64,000 nt of DNA, from contig LUJO01000018.1 in assembly GCA_001689405.1 (NCBI GenBank), positions 98,408-162,407 on the forward strand, read 5' to 3'. Of the stretch, positions 52,376-60,585 are shown piece after piece; positions within the stretch are counted from its first letter, which is position 1, and every line of letters begins with the position of its first letter. The position numbers and the translations under genes are program-made. This stretch comes from Candidatus Homeothermus arabinoxylanisolvens (lineage in GTDB: Bacteria > Bacteroidota > Bacteroidia > Bacteroidales > Muribaculaceae). Below the pieces are notes generated by a model. It searched no databases, was not told the DNA's origin, and worked only from the letters and a program-made list of their open reading frames with translations.

Positions 52376-54625
52376 ATGAAGAAAACTTTTTCATCGGCGG
52401 CGGTCATATTGGGCATGACCGGCACGCCCTGTGCCATCGCCGCCACGGCTGATGCACAACCATCGGAGCTGAACGACAGCGTAGCCATAGAACTGCGCGG
52501 CGTGGAAGTAACGGCCAACAGAGCCGGCATAAAGACTCCGGTAGCCTTTACAAACATCAATCGGGAGACAATAGCCCGCAGTAACGACGGCAGAGACCTG
52601 CCGAGCATACTTGAAATGAGCCCGTCGGTAATTGCGACCGGCGATGCAGGCGGAGGCATAGGATACAGCGGCATACGTGTACGTGGCAGCGACGGATCGC
52701 GCATAAACATCACAGCCAACGGAGTACCTATAAACGACAGCGAGAGCCACAACGTGTACTGGGTTAATATGCCCGACCTCGCGTCATCGCTGCGTGACAT
52801 ACAGATACAACGCGGAGCCGGTACATCGACCAACGGAGCCGGAGCATTCGGCGCCTCAATCAACATGCTCACCGACGCGCCGTCATATGCGCCGTCGGCG
52901 ACGGTATCGGCATCGTACGGCTCGTTTAATTCAAATAAAGAGACGATTAAAGTGTCATCGGGGCTTTTCGGCGACCACTGGAGCGTGGACGCGCGTCTGA
53001 GCCATATAGGTTCAGACGGCTACATAGACCGTGCGTTCTCGAAATTGTGGAGCTACATGGGGCAGGTGGCCTACAGAGGTGACGGCATGTTGATACGCCT
53101 GCTCGCATTCGGCGGAAAAGAACAGACATATATGGCGTGGGACTACGCTACAAAAGAGGAGATGAAGAAGTTTGGCCGCCGTTATAACCCTTGCGGCAAA
53201 TATACGGCCGACAACGGCGAGACCGCTTTCTATCCCGACCAGTGCGACAACTTCACCCAGCATCACCTGCAGCTGCTGTACACCCAGAGTATCAGACACG
53301 ATTTAACCCTCAACGCCACGCTGCACTATACGAAAGGCGACGGCTACTACGACCAGTATAAGACCGACAGGACTCTTACGGAATACGGTCTGAAGCCGTT
53401 TGTCGACAAGGAGGGCAATACTGTGGAAAAATCAGACCTCATAAGGTTGAAAAACAACGACAATGATTTCGGCGGAGCCATGTTGAACGTAAGGTATCTG
53501 CACGACAATCTGTCGGTTGTGGCCGGAGGAGCGGCCAATTTTCACCGCGGCAATCACTTCGGCCAAATAAAATGGGTGCGCAACTACATCGGAGCCATTG
53601 ACCCTCTGCAGCAATATTACCACAACACCGGACGCAAATTTGACTCCAACATATTTGTAAGAGCCGACTATGACATAAGCAACGGCATATCGATATACGG
53701 CGACATGCAATTGCGCCACATACATTATACGATAACCGGCGTGAGCGATAATTTTGACTGGAACACCGGCGATATGGCGCTTCTTGACCTGCATCGCGAC
53801 TGGAATTTCCTCAATCCCAAAGTAGGGTTGTCATACAATCGCGGCGGACACCGGGCATACGCGTCATGGAGTGTGGCGCACAAGGAGCCTACACGCGACA
53901 ACTTCACCGACAGCGACCCCGGCCATTATCCCGAAGCAGAGCGCATGTTTGACTACGAGTTAGGCTATTTTTACAACACGAGCCTGTTCTCGCTCGGTGC
54001 AAACTGCTATTACATGGATTACCGCAATCAGCTTGTGGTGACAGGACAGCTGTCAGACACGGGCAACCCGATAAGCGTCAACGTACCCGATTCATACCGC
54101 ATGGGCATCGAGCTACAGGGAGCCTTGAGGCCCGTAGCGTGGTTTGACTGGCAAGTCAACGCAACTCTGTCGCGCAACCGCATCAGCGATTTCACTGAGT
54201 ATGTCTACGAGGATGAGTGGAAAAATCCGATATCGATCGACTGCGGCGACACACCTATAGCGTTCTCGCCCGATTTCATATTGCAGAACATGTTTAACTT
54301 CAATGTATCGGGCTTCGAGGCCTCGTTGGCGAGCCGGTACGTATCAAGCCAGTACATGAACAATGCCCGGAGCGCCGAGGCACGTCTCGATTCATATTTT
54401 GTATCGGACCTCTCGCTTGCCTATACATTCAAGACACTGCCGTCGGTAAAAGAGCTGCGTCTCGGACTGGCCATATACAATATTTTCAATGAGAAATATT
54501 GCAACAACGGCTATGCCGGCGCAGGATATTATCTTGAGGACGGCAAACCGGTCATATACCGCTACGCAGGTTTTGCCGCACAAGCCACTGCCAATGTACT
54601 TGCAACCGTAACAATGACTTTCTGA
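52376..54625 (+). CDS. TonB-dependent outer-membrane receptor for thiamine
   Basis: A 749-residue receptor. A signal peptide (MKKTFSSAAVILGMTG...) is followed by a TonB-box-like stretch (VAIELRGVEVTANRAG), a plug domain (FTNINRETIARSNDGRDLPSILEMSPSV; GYSGIRVRGSDGSRINI) and a 22-strand barrel ending in ...ATVTMTF. The TPP riboswitch upstream and the PnuT-type transporter 1 nt downstream identify thiamine or its phosphates as the probable substrate, as in the known Bacteroides thiamine receptor. Confidence 0.92.
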   Translation: MKKTFSSAAVILGMTGTPCAIAATADAQPSELNDSVAIELRGVEVTANRAGIKTPVAFTNINRETIARSNDGRDLPSILEMSPSVIATGDAGGGIGYSGIRVRGSDGSRINITANGVPINDSESHNVYWVNMPDLASSLRDIQIQRGAGTSTNGAGAFGASINMLTDAPSYAPSATVSASYGSFNSNKETIKVSSGLFGDHWSVDARLSHIGSDGYIDRAFSKLWSYMGQVAYRGDGMLIRLLAFGGKEQTYMAWDYATKEEMKKFGRRYNPCGKYTADNGETAFYPDQCDNFTQHHLQLLYTQSIRHDLTLNATLHYTKGDGYYDQYKTDRTLTEYGLKPFVDKEGNTVEKSDLIRLKNNDNDFGGAMLNVRYLHDNLSVVAGGAANFHRGNHFGQIKWVRNYIGAIDPLQQYYHNTGRKFDSNIFVRADYDISNGISIYGDMQLRHIHYTITGVSDNFDWNTGDMALLDLHRDWNFLNPKVGLSYNRGGHRAYASWSVAHKEPTRDNFTDSDPGHYPEAERMFDYELGYFYNTSLFSLGANCYYMDYRNQLVVTGQLSDTGNPISVNVPDSYRMGIELQGALRPVAWFDWQVNATLSRNRISDFTEYVYEDEWKNPISIDCGDTPIAFSPDFILQNMFNFNVSGFEASLASRYVSSQYMNNARSAEARLDSYFVSDLSLAYTFKTLPSVKELRLGLAIYNIFNEKYCNNGYAGAGYYLEDGKPVIYRYAGFAAQATANVLATVTMTF

Positions 54626-54626
54626 C

Positions 54627-55244
54627 ATGACACTTCACGAACTCCCGTGGGACAAAATACTTGAGGTTCTCGGCTTCAGCGTCGGGCTGCTTTATCTTTG
54701 GTGGGAATATCATGCCGATTCGCGCCTTTGGTTCGCATCTATCGTCATGCCTACCATATCCATGTGGATTTACTTCCATAAAGGCATATACGCCGACTTT
54801 GCCATAAACATATATTATTTTCTGATAGCCGTGTACGGCTACATAGCATGGACCCGGACCGGACGGCGGGGAAAAACTGCGGCACGCTCAAAAAAAGAGG
54901 AGCTGCCCATCAGGCATATACCCGGACGACAGCTGTTGTCATGCACAGCCGTGTTTATTCTTCTATGGATAGCGCTGTACTGCGGACTGCGTTATCTTAC
55001 CGACAGCACGGTGCCTGTGGCCGATGCATTCACGACGGCATTGAGCATTGTGGCCATGTGGATGCTTGCCCGCAAATATATAGAACAGTGGATAGCATGG
55101 ATAGCCGTCGACGCCGTATGCGTGGGGCTATACTCTTACAAAGGCATATATTTTTATGGCGTACTTTACGGAGCATACACGATAGTGGCTTTAATGGGAT
55201 ACCGCAACTGGAAACGCCTGATGCAAAAACAACAAACCGTATAA
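54627..55244 (+). CDS. pnuT: PnuT-type thiamine transporter (PnuC family)
   Basis: A 205-residue inner-membrane protein with about seven helices. PnuC-family Trp-rich helices are visible (LLYLWWEYHADSRLWF, IYYFLIAVYGYIAWTR, ARKYIEQWIAWIAVDAV, FYGVLYGAYTIVALMGY). PnuC relatives move nicotinamide riboside; members under TPP control with a thiamine receptor are PnuT and move thiamine. The start codon follows the receptor stop by 1 nt. The usual third gene, thiamine pyrophosphokinase, is not here. Confidence 0.9.
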   Translation: MTLHELPWDKILEVLGFSVGLLYLWWEYHADSRLWFASIVMPTISMWIYFHKGIYADFAINIYYFLIAVYGYIAWTRTGRRGKTAARSKKEELPIRHIPGRQLLSCTAVFILLWIALYCGLRYLTDSTVPVADAFTTALSIVAMWMLARKYIEQWIAWIAVDAVCVGLYSYKGIYFYGVLYGAYTIVALMGYRNWKRLMQKQQTV

Positions 55245-55250
55245 GGATGC

Positions 55251-55289
55251 AAAAACAAACGGGATGAGGCCAATGTGCCACATCCCGTT
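55251..55289 (-). terminator. Terminator of the winged-helix gene
   Basis: AACGGGATG / CATCCCGTT (55258-55266, 55281-55289). On the minus strand it is followed by TGTTTTTG. It lies 30 nt after the small winged-helix gene and 7 nt after the convergent pnuT stop, so it may serve both directions. Confidence 0.75.
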
Positions 55290-55318
55290 ATGGTTTCATC
55301 AAGTAAGATTTATTCTTA

Positions 55319-55525
55319 TCAAGCGAGTGAGATGATAGGATCTTTTTCTTCTTCATTCTCTGCAATAAGGATTTTATTCTCGCGGGCGAGCCATCCTATA
55401 GCGGCATAAAGTTCCTTGTCTTTAAGCTTGGTAACTTTCTTAATCTGCTTAAGCCCGAGAGCGTCAGCGTCATTCAGTGCATTCCACACAAGGCCGGCGT
55501 TGTAGCCGATAGTGTCAATGTTCAT
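55319..55525 (-). CDS. Small winged-helix protein (DUF2582 type)
   Basis: A 68-residue protein: NIDTIGYNAGLVWNALND, LKQIKKVTKLKDKELYAAIGWLARENKI. This is the compact winged-helix domain of the DUF2582 family, common in Bacteroidetes. The recognition helix would be in LKDKELYAAIGWLAREN. It is probably DNA-binding, but no target is known. Monocistronic, with its own -7 box and terminator. Confidence 0.85.
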   Translation of the reverse strand: MNIDTIGYNAGLVWNALNDADALGLKQIKKVTKLKDKELYAAIGWLARENKILIAENEEEKDPIISLA

Positions 55526-55591
55526 GTTAATAATAGTTTTTAGTTATACTTTATAATATAGTTAAGCAACCTTTAGTTCTCAATTCCGTTA

Positions 55592-55599
55592 CAAATTTA
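55592..55599 (-). promoter_or_regulatory. -7 box for the winged-helix gene
   Basis: TAAATTTG on the minus strand, 66 nt upstream of the start codon at 55525. Confidence 0.6.
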
Positions 55600-55676
55600 C
55601 GACTTTTTTACAATTAATAACATATAATCATAACAAATATGCATTTTATATGTTCATTTTCCTCTCCTGACACAAG

Positions 55677-55710
55677 AAAAAGCCGGAAATATTGTCAAAT
55701 TCCGGCTTTT
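55677..55710 (-). terminator. Terminator of the DUF362/TonB-receptor operon
   Basis: AAAAGCCGGAA / TTCCGGCTTTT (55678-55688, 55700-55710) with an 11-nt loop and T-rich flanks on both strands; 43 nt after the DUF362 stop. Confidence 0.88.
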
Positions 55711-55753
55711 CACATAAATATATCTTTACAGTACGACTGCTGAATGCGTACAA

Positions 55754-56737
55754 TTATTTAAGTTCGACAAGCTTGTAGGTCTGCGACCCGAGTCCGAGCT
55801 GCTCGGCATATTCAAGATTGTGCATGCCGTGGCGCGAATCGATACGCTCTATCATGTGTACCTTGCCGTGGTCATCGGAATTTCTAACCGCGTCGATGCA
55901 AGCACGGTCAAGAGCCACCGGGTCAAGCGAGGCAAATATGCCTATGTCAGCCATCGATACAGGTTCCGGATCGGCCACACAGTCACAATCGACCGATAGG
56001 TTATTAGCTACATTTATGTACAATATTTTGTCGCCCATATGCTCTATGATAGCTTTTGAAGCCTCGGCCATAGACTCCTGAAACGTATCCTGATCGGGTA
56101 TCATTTCCCACACCTTGGCCACGTCCTGAGTCTTGCCCGCCGAGTGGATATTGGCTTTGCCGTCAGGCGACGCTATGCCTATGGATATATTCTTCAATGC
56201 TCCGCCGAAGCCGCCCATAGGATGACCCTTAAAATGCGAAAGTACCATAAGAAAGTCATAATTAAGGAAATTCTTGCCCACAATGTCTTCCTTCAGATGC
56301 TTTCCGCCGTTGACCGGGAGCGATACCTGTCCGTCGGCGTCAAGTATGTCAACTTTGGCTATGGCCGTGAAGCCGTGCTCTTCAGCCGTCTTCAAGTGGT
56401 CTGCTGTGTTGTTGCGCTTACCTTCATAGGCGGTATTTCCCTCAATGATAGTGCCGTTTACACTCTGCACGAGATCCTTTATGAGAGCCGGCGAAAGGTG
56501 GTTGGAATTACCGGCCTCGCCGGTCGACAGTTTCACCGCCACATTCTTTCCCTCGGCCTTGCGGCCCAGCGCATTATAGATTTTAATGATGTTTTCAGGA
56601 GTTATATCCTTGATAAAATAGACCGTAGGAAGTTCTTTCTCCTGAGTTTCCGTCACCGTTGTCTGTGCTTTGGACCCGGTGCATCCGGCCACCGACATTC
56701 CGGTTGCGACTGCTAATGCCATAATCGTTTTATTCAT
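55754..56737 (-). CDS. DUF362 lipoprotein
   Basis: A 327-residue exported lipoprotein (lipobox VAGC, residues ~16-20). DUF362 features run through the mature part: VAVKLSTGEAGNSNHLSP, DFLMVLSHFKGHPMGGFGGALKN and MADIGIFASLDPVALDRA. A Cys pair in VDCDCVADPEPVS is the remnant of the metal-binding motif seen in ferredoxin-like members of the family. The reaction is unknown. It starts 12 nt after the TonB receptor stop, so it probably works on the imported ligand or metal. Confidence 0.88.
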   Translation of the reverse strand: MNKTIMALAVATGMSVAGCTGSKAQTTVTETQEKELPTVYFIKDITPENIIKIYNALGRKAEGKNVAVKLSTGEAGNSNHLSPALIKDLVQSVNGTIIEGNTAYEGKRNNTADHLKTAEEHGFTAIAKVDILDADGQVSLPVNGGKHLKEDIVGKNFLNYDFLMVLSHFKGHPMGGFGGALKNISIGIASPDGKANIHSAGKTQDVAKVWEMIPDQDTFQESMAEASKAIIEHMGDKILYINVANNLSVDCDCVADPEPVSMADIGIFASLDPVALDRACIDAVRNSDDHGKVHMIERIDSRHGMHNLEYAEQLGLGSQTYKLVELK

Positions 56738-56749
56738 ATTTGTTTATAA

Positions 56750-58651
56750 TTAAAAGTCAAGTTTTATACCGGCCATTACCGTCATGCGGGGCATTGGATA
56801 GCCTGCGTTTATCTCATACTTCTGCGCGAGAAGATTGTCACACCGCACCCATAGCTTCATCCACCGCATGACTTCATACCGGCCGCAGAGATTCCACAAC
56901 AGGAAATTCTCGGTATCATGGCTGTCTATAAGAGTATACAGCCCGGCGACATACTGGATGCCCGATGATATGTCAAACCGTTTTTTGACAAAACGCCCGT
57001 TTACACATAGCTTATGCCTCGGAGCCTCAAGCAGGGGGCGGCTTGTATGCAGATAGCCGTAGTTGGCATCGACACTCCACTCACGGTTTATTCTATAATA
57101 CAATGTCGCCTCCGCTCCATAATTCTCAACCTTGCCCGTATTGACATTGAGCGGAGTGGCTCCTTCGCGAGGCACCGTGACTATAAGATTCTCAGCATTA
57201 AGATAGAATATGTTTATGCTATAGTCGAGCCTGCCGCCAAACAACGGCTGCGCCAGCGATATCTCATAGTTCCACGATGACTCCGGCTTAAGGTCAGGGT
57301 TGGCCGGGCCAAACATATACATCTCCTTCAATGTCGGATAACGGAATCCTTTTGCAGCCGAGAGTTTCACCACCAAATCACGAGGCAGTGTAATTTCAGA
57401 GCCGATCTGCGGTATCCACTCGGTACCGACCGAGCTGTGCCTGTCGGCACGTATGGCACCGTTCAGCATAAGCCGGCCTCCGAGCCGCTGCCTGACGTTG
57501 ATGTATGCGCCCATAGTGCTGTGCCACTTGTCGGCAAGTACCTGCCACTCCCCCTTGCGCTCTCCGTCGACATACTTGTTCCATGCCTTGCCCGAAGAGC
57601 GAAACAGATCGACACCCACCGTCAACGTATTGCCGTAAAACGGCGACACCGCCTGCCACAGCGACAGGCCGCCCATGTTATCGTCGGAGATAAAACGGTA
57701 TGGCCTCGGGGATGCCGAAGGTGCATAACCGTCGTTTATGTGGTTGTGACCGAAGTTGAAGAACATGCTTGCACCTCCCGACGTATTGCCATATTCATTG
57801 TCGACCGCCACCGCCACCATACCGCGCGTGACACTCTGGTCGGCGTCAAGAAGCGGCGACGTCACGGCACCCGGATTGGACGCGCTGAACCGTGTTATAT
57901 CGAAATCGGTCCGGGCTGACCAATGCTTGGAAATATCGTAGCCCAACTTGACGTATCCGTTGACCTGACTGAAGTCCATATCGTCACGGTTATTGTCGCT
58001 CCGGTTATATGACACACTTGCAGTAGACAGGAAGCGTCCTTTTTTAAGTTGATTGGCGGCCTCGGTGTACAGAGTATTGTAGGAGCCGTAGCCGGCACTT
58101 AACGACGTATACACTCCGTCGGCCGACGGTCTGCGCGTAACTATATTTATGACACCGCCCATGGCATTGGAGCCGTATATTGCGGATGCAGGCCCTCTGA
58201 CTATCTCAACACTCTCGGCTATCGACGACTGCAACGCATCGGAAACAGGATGACCGAACACACCGCTATACTGCGGATGTCCGTCTATCAACGTCATTAT
58301 ACGTCCCGTACCGCCGCTCATGCCACGTACCGATATGCCGCCGGCAGCTCCGCCCGAGACACCGTATCCGTAAACCCCGCGTGAAGTCGTAAACACACCG
58401 GGCACCTGCGATGTAAGCAACGGCAACAGCGACGGCTGCGTCGAGTTGTCTATCATATCACGGTCTATCTCCATGACGGTCTGCGGCATAAGCCCGACAG
58501 ACGATTTCCGCTCCGTGACAAAGACCTCATCAAGCGTACGGCGATACTTTATTGAATCCACCGGCAGGCCGGAGCCATAGACATGCGCCCATGCAAACAC
58601 CACGACCAACAACATCGTACCCCTGATAACGCTTACATATATATTCTTCAT
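56750..58651 (-). CDS. TonB-dependent receptor, BtuB/CirA-like
   Basis: A 633-residue outer-membrane receptor with signal peptide (MKNIYVSVIRGTMLLVVVFAWAHVYG). The TonB box is near LDEVFVTERKSSVG, the plug includes VEIVRGPASAIYGSNAMGGVINIVTRRP, and the barrel ends in AGIKLDF. Size and plug are like cobalamin and catecholate siderophore receptors; no cobalamin riboswitch is seen upstream, so the ligand is unknown. It is co-transcribed with the DUF362 lipoprotein. Confidence 0.92.
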   Translation of the reverse strand: MKNIYVSVIRGTMLLVVVFAWAHVYGSGLPVDSIKYRRTLDEVFVTERKSSVGLMPQTVMEIDRDMIDNSTQPSLLPLLTSQVPGVFTTSRGVYGYGVSGGAAGGISVRGMSGGTGRIMTLIDGHPQYSGVFGHPVSDALQSSIAESVEIVRGPASAIYGSNAMGGVINIVTRRPSADGVYTSLSAGYGSYNTLYTEAANQLKKGRFLSTASVSYNRSDNNRDDMDFSQVNGYVKLGYDISKHWSARTDFDITRFSASNPGAVTSPLLDADQSVTRGMVAVAVDNEYGNTSGGASMFFNFGHNHINDGYAPSASPRPYRFISDDNMGGLSLWQAVSPFYGNTLTVGVDLFRSSGKAWNKYVDGERKGEWQVLADKWHSTMGAYINVRQRLGGRLMLNGAIRADRHSSVGTEWIPQIGSEITLPRDLVVKLSAAKGFRYPTLKEMYMFGPANPDLKPESSWNYEISLAQPLFGGRLDYSINIFYLNAENLIVTVPREGATPLNVNTGKVENYGAEATLYYRINREWSVDANYGYLHTSRPLLEAPRHKLCVNGRFVKKRFDISSGIQYVAGLYTLIDSHDTENFLLWNLCGRYEVMRWMKLWVRCDNLLAQKYEINAGYPMPRMTVMAGIKLDF

Positions 58652-58671
58652 CGCAAAATTACTATTTAGGG

Positions 58672-58679
58672 CAAAAATA
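58672..58679 (-). promoter_or_regulatory. -7 box for the TonB-receptor operon
   Basis: TATTTTTG on the minus strand, 20 nt upstream of the start codon at 58651. A second match, TAATTTTG at 58654-58661, is too close to the ATG to be used. Confidence 0.5.
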
Positions 58680-58744
58680 AGAATTTCATTTAAAAATATG
58701 ACTATTTCTTAAATTAGTTTAAGCATATTGCGGCAGCAAAGGTC

Positions 58745-58752
58745 TATATTTG
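58745..58752 (+). promoter_or_regulatory. -7 box for the DUF3857 operon
   Basis: TATATTTG, 22 nt upstream of the ATG at 58775. Its position excludes the in-frame ATG at 58754 as the start because RNA would begin after it. Confidence 0.65.
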
Positions 58753-58774
58753 CATGAAACCAAAAAATGTCGCT

Positions 58775-60580
58775 ATGTTAAAATTTTTGATATTGTGCAT
58801 ACTGGTGTGTGCAATACCATGCAAAGCCGTGGAAAAAGAGGACAACGTAATCATTCTATCAGGGAGAGACGAGTATACCGTGAATGACAACAAAAACACA
58901 TTGACGGTAAAGAATATCGTAACCCGTGAATATGAAGCTACACGAAAATCAGAGAATATACAGCCACACATATATTATAACAGTGTTATATCGCTTGACA
59001 AGGCATCGGGAGGCAAAGCCCTATACCGCAATGTAAACAATCCTATGGTATTTCACGATGACAGCAAGGTATGTTACTTCGACATATGGCTGTCGGAAAA
59101 AGGTAAAAAAGCCAAAACGGAGTTCCGCCGCACCTTCAATGATCCGGCCTACTTCACAAAAGTGTTCATACAGGAAGAATATCCGATAAAAAGCAAGAGC
59201 GTCGTATTCAATATACCGTCTTCGATGAATCGTCTTAAACTCATAGGACGTAATTTCGGCAGTTTCAACATAACACGAGACGAGAAACAGAACTCCGACG
59301 GCTCACGCACTGTCACCTATACTATGACAGACCTACCGGGGCTTAAGGAGGAAACGGGAAGCCCGAAACCCATGTCGGCTGAACCGTACATACTCATCGC
59401 AGGCTATTTCAACGATGTGGCCGAGCTATATAAATGGCACCATGAGAGGAGCGTTGTAGACGAAGCGATACCTGACATAGACGCCCTTATGGATGAAATA
59501 ATGGCGGAAGAATGTGAGGAGTGCGACACTATCGGCACCATATACCGGTGGGTACAGCGCAACATACGCTACGTAGCCTACGAAGAGGGCGACGCGGGCT
59601 ACCGCCCCGACACTCCGGCAGAGGTAGTGCGTAAACGCTATGGCGACTGTAAAGGCATGTCTACACTACTCGCAACATTGTTGCGACACAAAGGCTATGA
59701 CGCACACGTAGCTTCGACAGGCACCGACGCCATACCGTTTCTTATCGGCGAAGTACCGTCGCTGGCCTCTACCGACCACATGATATGCGTGACATATAAC
59801 GATGGAGATACATTATACCTTGACGCGACAAACGAATACATCCACCCCGGATACATACCGTCGTCAATACAGGGGAAGGATGTACTTGTAGACCGTGGTG
59901 AAGACTACGAACTGTATCAAGTGCCGCGACTACCGGTAAATGCGGCGGCCGATACACTGGCGTATGAATACAATATAGTGGACGGTGCCCTCGTCGGCGC
60001 AGCCGGACGTACATTTACAGGCGACATGAAAGAATACTTCATGACCGCACTCAACGCCATGAAAAAAGACCGCCAGAGCGACGCCATAGCCAAGTCCCTC
60101 ATACCGGGCGCACAAGCCGATGTGGACAGAGAGCATACATATTTTTATCCTGACATAGACGGAGGACGCCTTGCAGTGATAGCCGGCGTAATAATAAACC
60201 GCAACGCCATAACCGCCGCCGATGACAAGCTGTACATAGACCTCAACACCACTGCCGACCCGTTTACGGCACGTATCGACACCAAAGACCGTAAAAACGA
60301 TTACGAGCTGCCGTTCAGGGCATCGGTTTTCAGGGAAATATCCCTTATAGTTCCTGACTCGTATGACATAACGGAGGTTCCCGACGACTTCAGCGCAGAG
60401 ATACCGCAGGGACGATTCTCATGCAGTTATAAACGTAACGGACAAAAAGTGACATTATATAAAAGAATGGAACTGGAAAATACCCGGATACCGCTTGCCG
60501 ATATAAACCGGTGGAACAAAACCGTATCGGACTGGAACAACGCATGTAACCGACAGATAGAATTAACCCTCAAAAAATAA
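58775..60580 (+). CDS. DUF3857 / transglutaminase-like exported protein
   Basis: A 601-residue protein. The start at 58775 gives signal peptide MLKFLILCILVCAIPCKA. The N-terminal ~230 residues are a DUF3857 beta-domain; the middle is a transglutaminase-like fold with the catalytic Cys in RKRYGDCKGMSTLLATLLRHKG, His in STDHMICVTY and Asp in DTLYLDATNE. A C-terminal beta domain follows. A protease or crosslinking role in the periplasm is possible. Six nt upstream of its DUF3857 partner. Confidence 0.88.
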   Translation: MLKFLILCILVCAIPCKAVEKEDNVIILSGRDEYTVNDNKNTLTVKNIVTREYEATRKSENIQPHIYYNSVISLDKASGGKALYRNVNNPMVFHDDSKVCYFDIWLSEKGKKAKTEFRRTFNDPAYFTKVFIQEEYPIKSKSVVFNIPSSMNRLKLIGRNFGSFNITRDEKQNSDGSRTVTYTMTDLPGLKEETGSPKPMSAEPYILIAGYFNDVAELYKWHHERSVVDEAIPDIDALMDEIMAEECEECDTIGTIYRWVQRNIRYVAYEEGDAGYRPDTPAEVVRKRYGDCKGMSTLLATLLRHKGYDAHVASTGTDAIPFLIGEVPSLASTDHMICVTYNDGDTLYLDATNEYIHPGYIPSSIQGKDVLVDRGEDYELYQVPRLPVNAAADTLAYEYNIVDGALVGAAGRTFTGDMKEYFMTALNAMKKDRQSDAIAKSLIPGAQADVDREHTYFYPDIDGGRLAVIAGVIINRNAITAADDKLYIDLNTTADPFTARIDTKDRKNDYELPFRASVFREISLIVPDSYDITEVPDDFSAEIPQGRFSCSYKRNGQKVTLYKRMELENTRIPLADINRWNKTVSDWNNACNRQIELTLKK

Positions 60581-60585
60581 TCATA

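Noticed and set aside
58652..58753. Cobalamin riboswitch upstream of the BtuB-like receptor
   Set aside because: Only about 100 nt separate the divergent genes and no B12-box sequence is present.
58754..58774. Upstream ATG of the first DUF3857 gene
   Set aside because: It lies 2 nt after the -7 box, before the expected transcription start; the ATG at 58775 begins the signal peptide.
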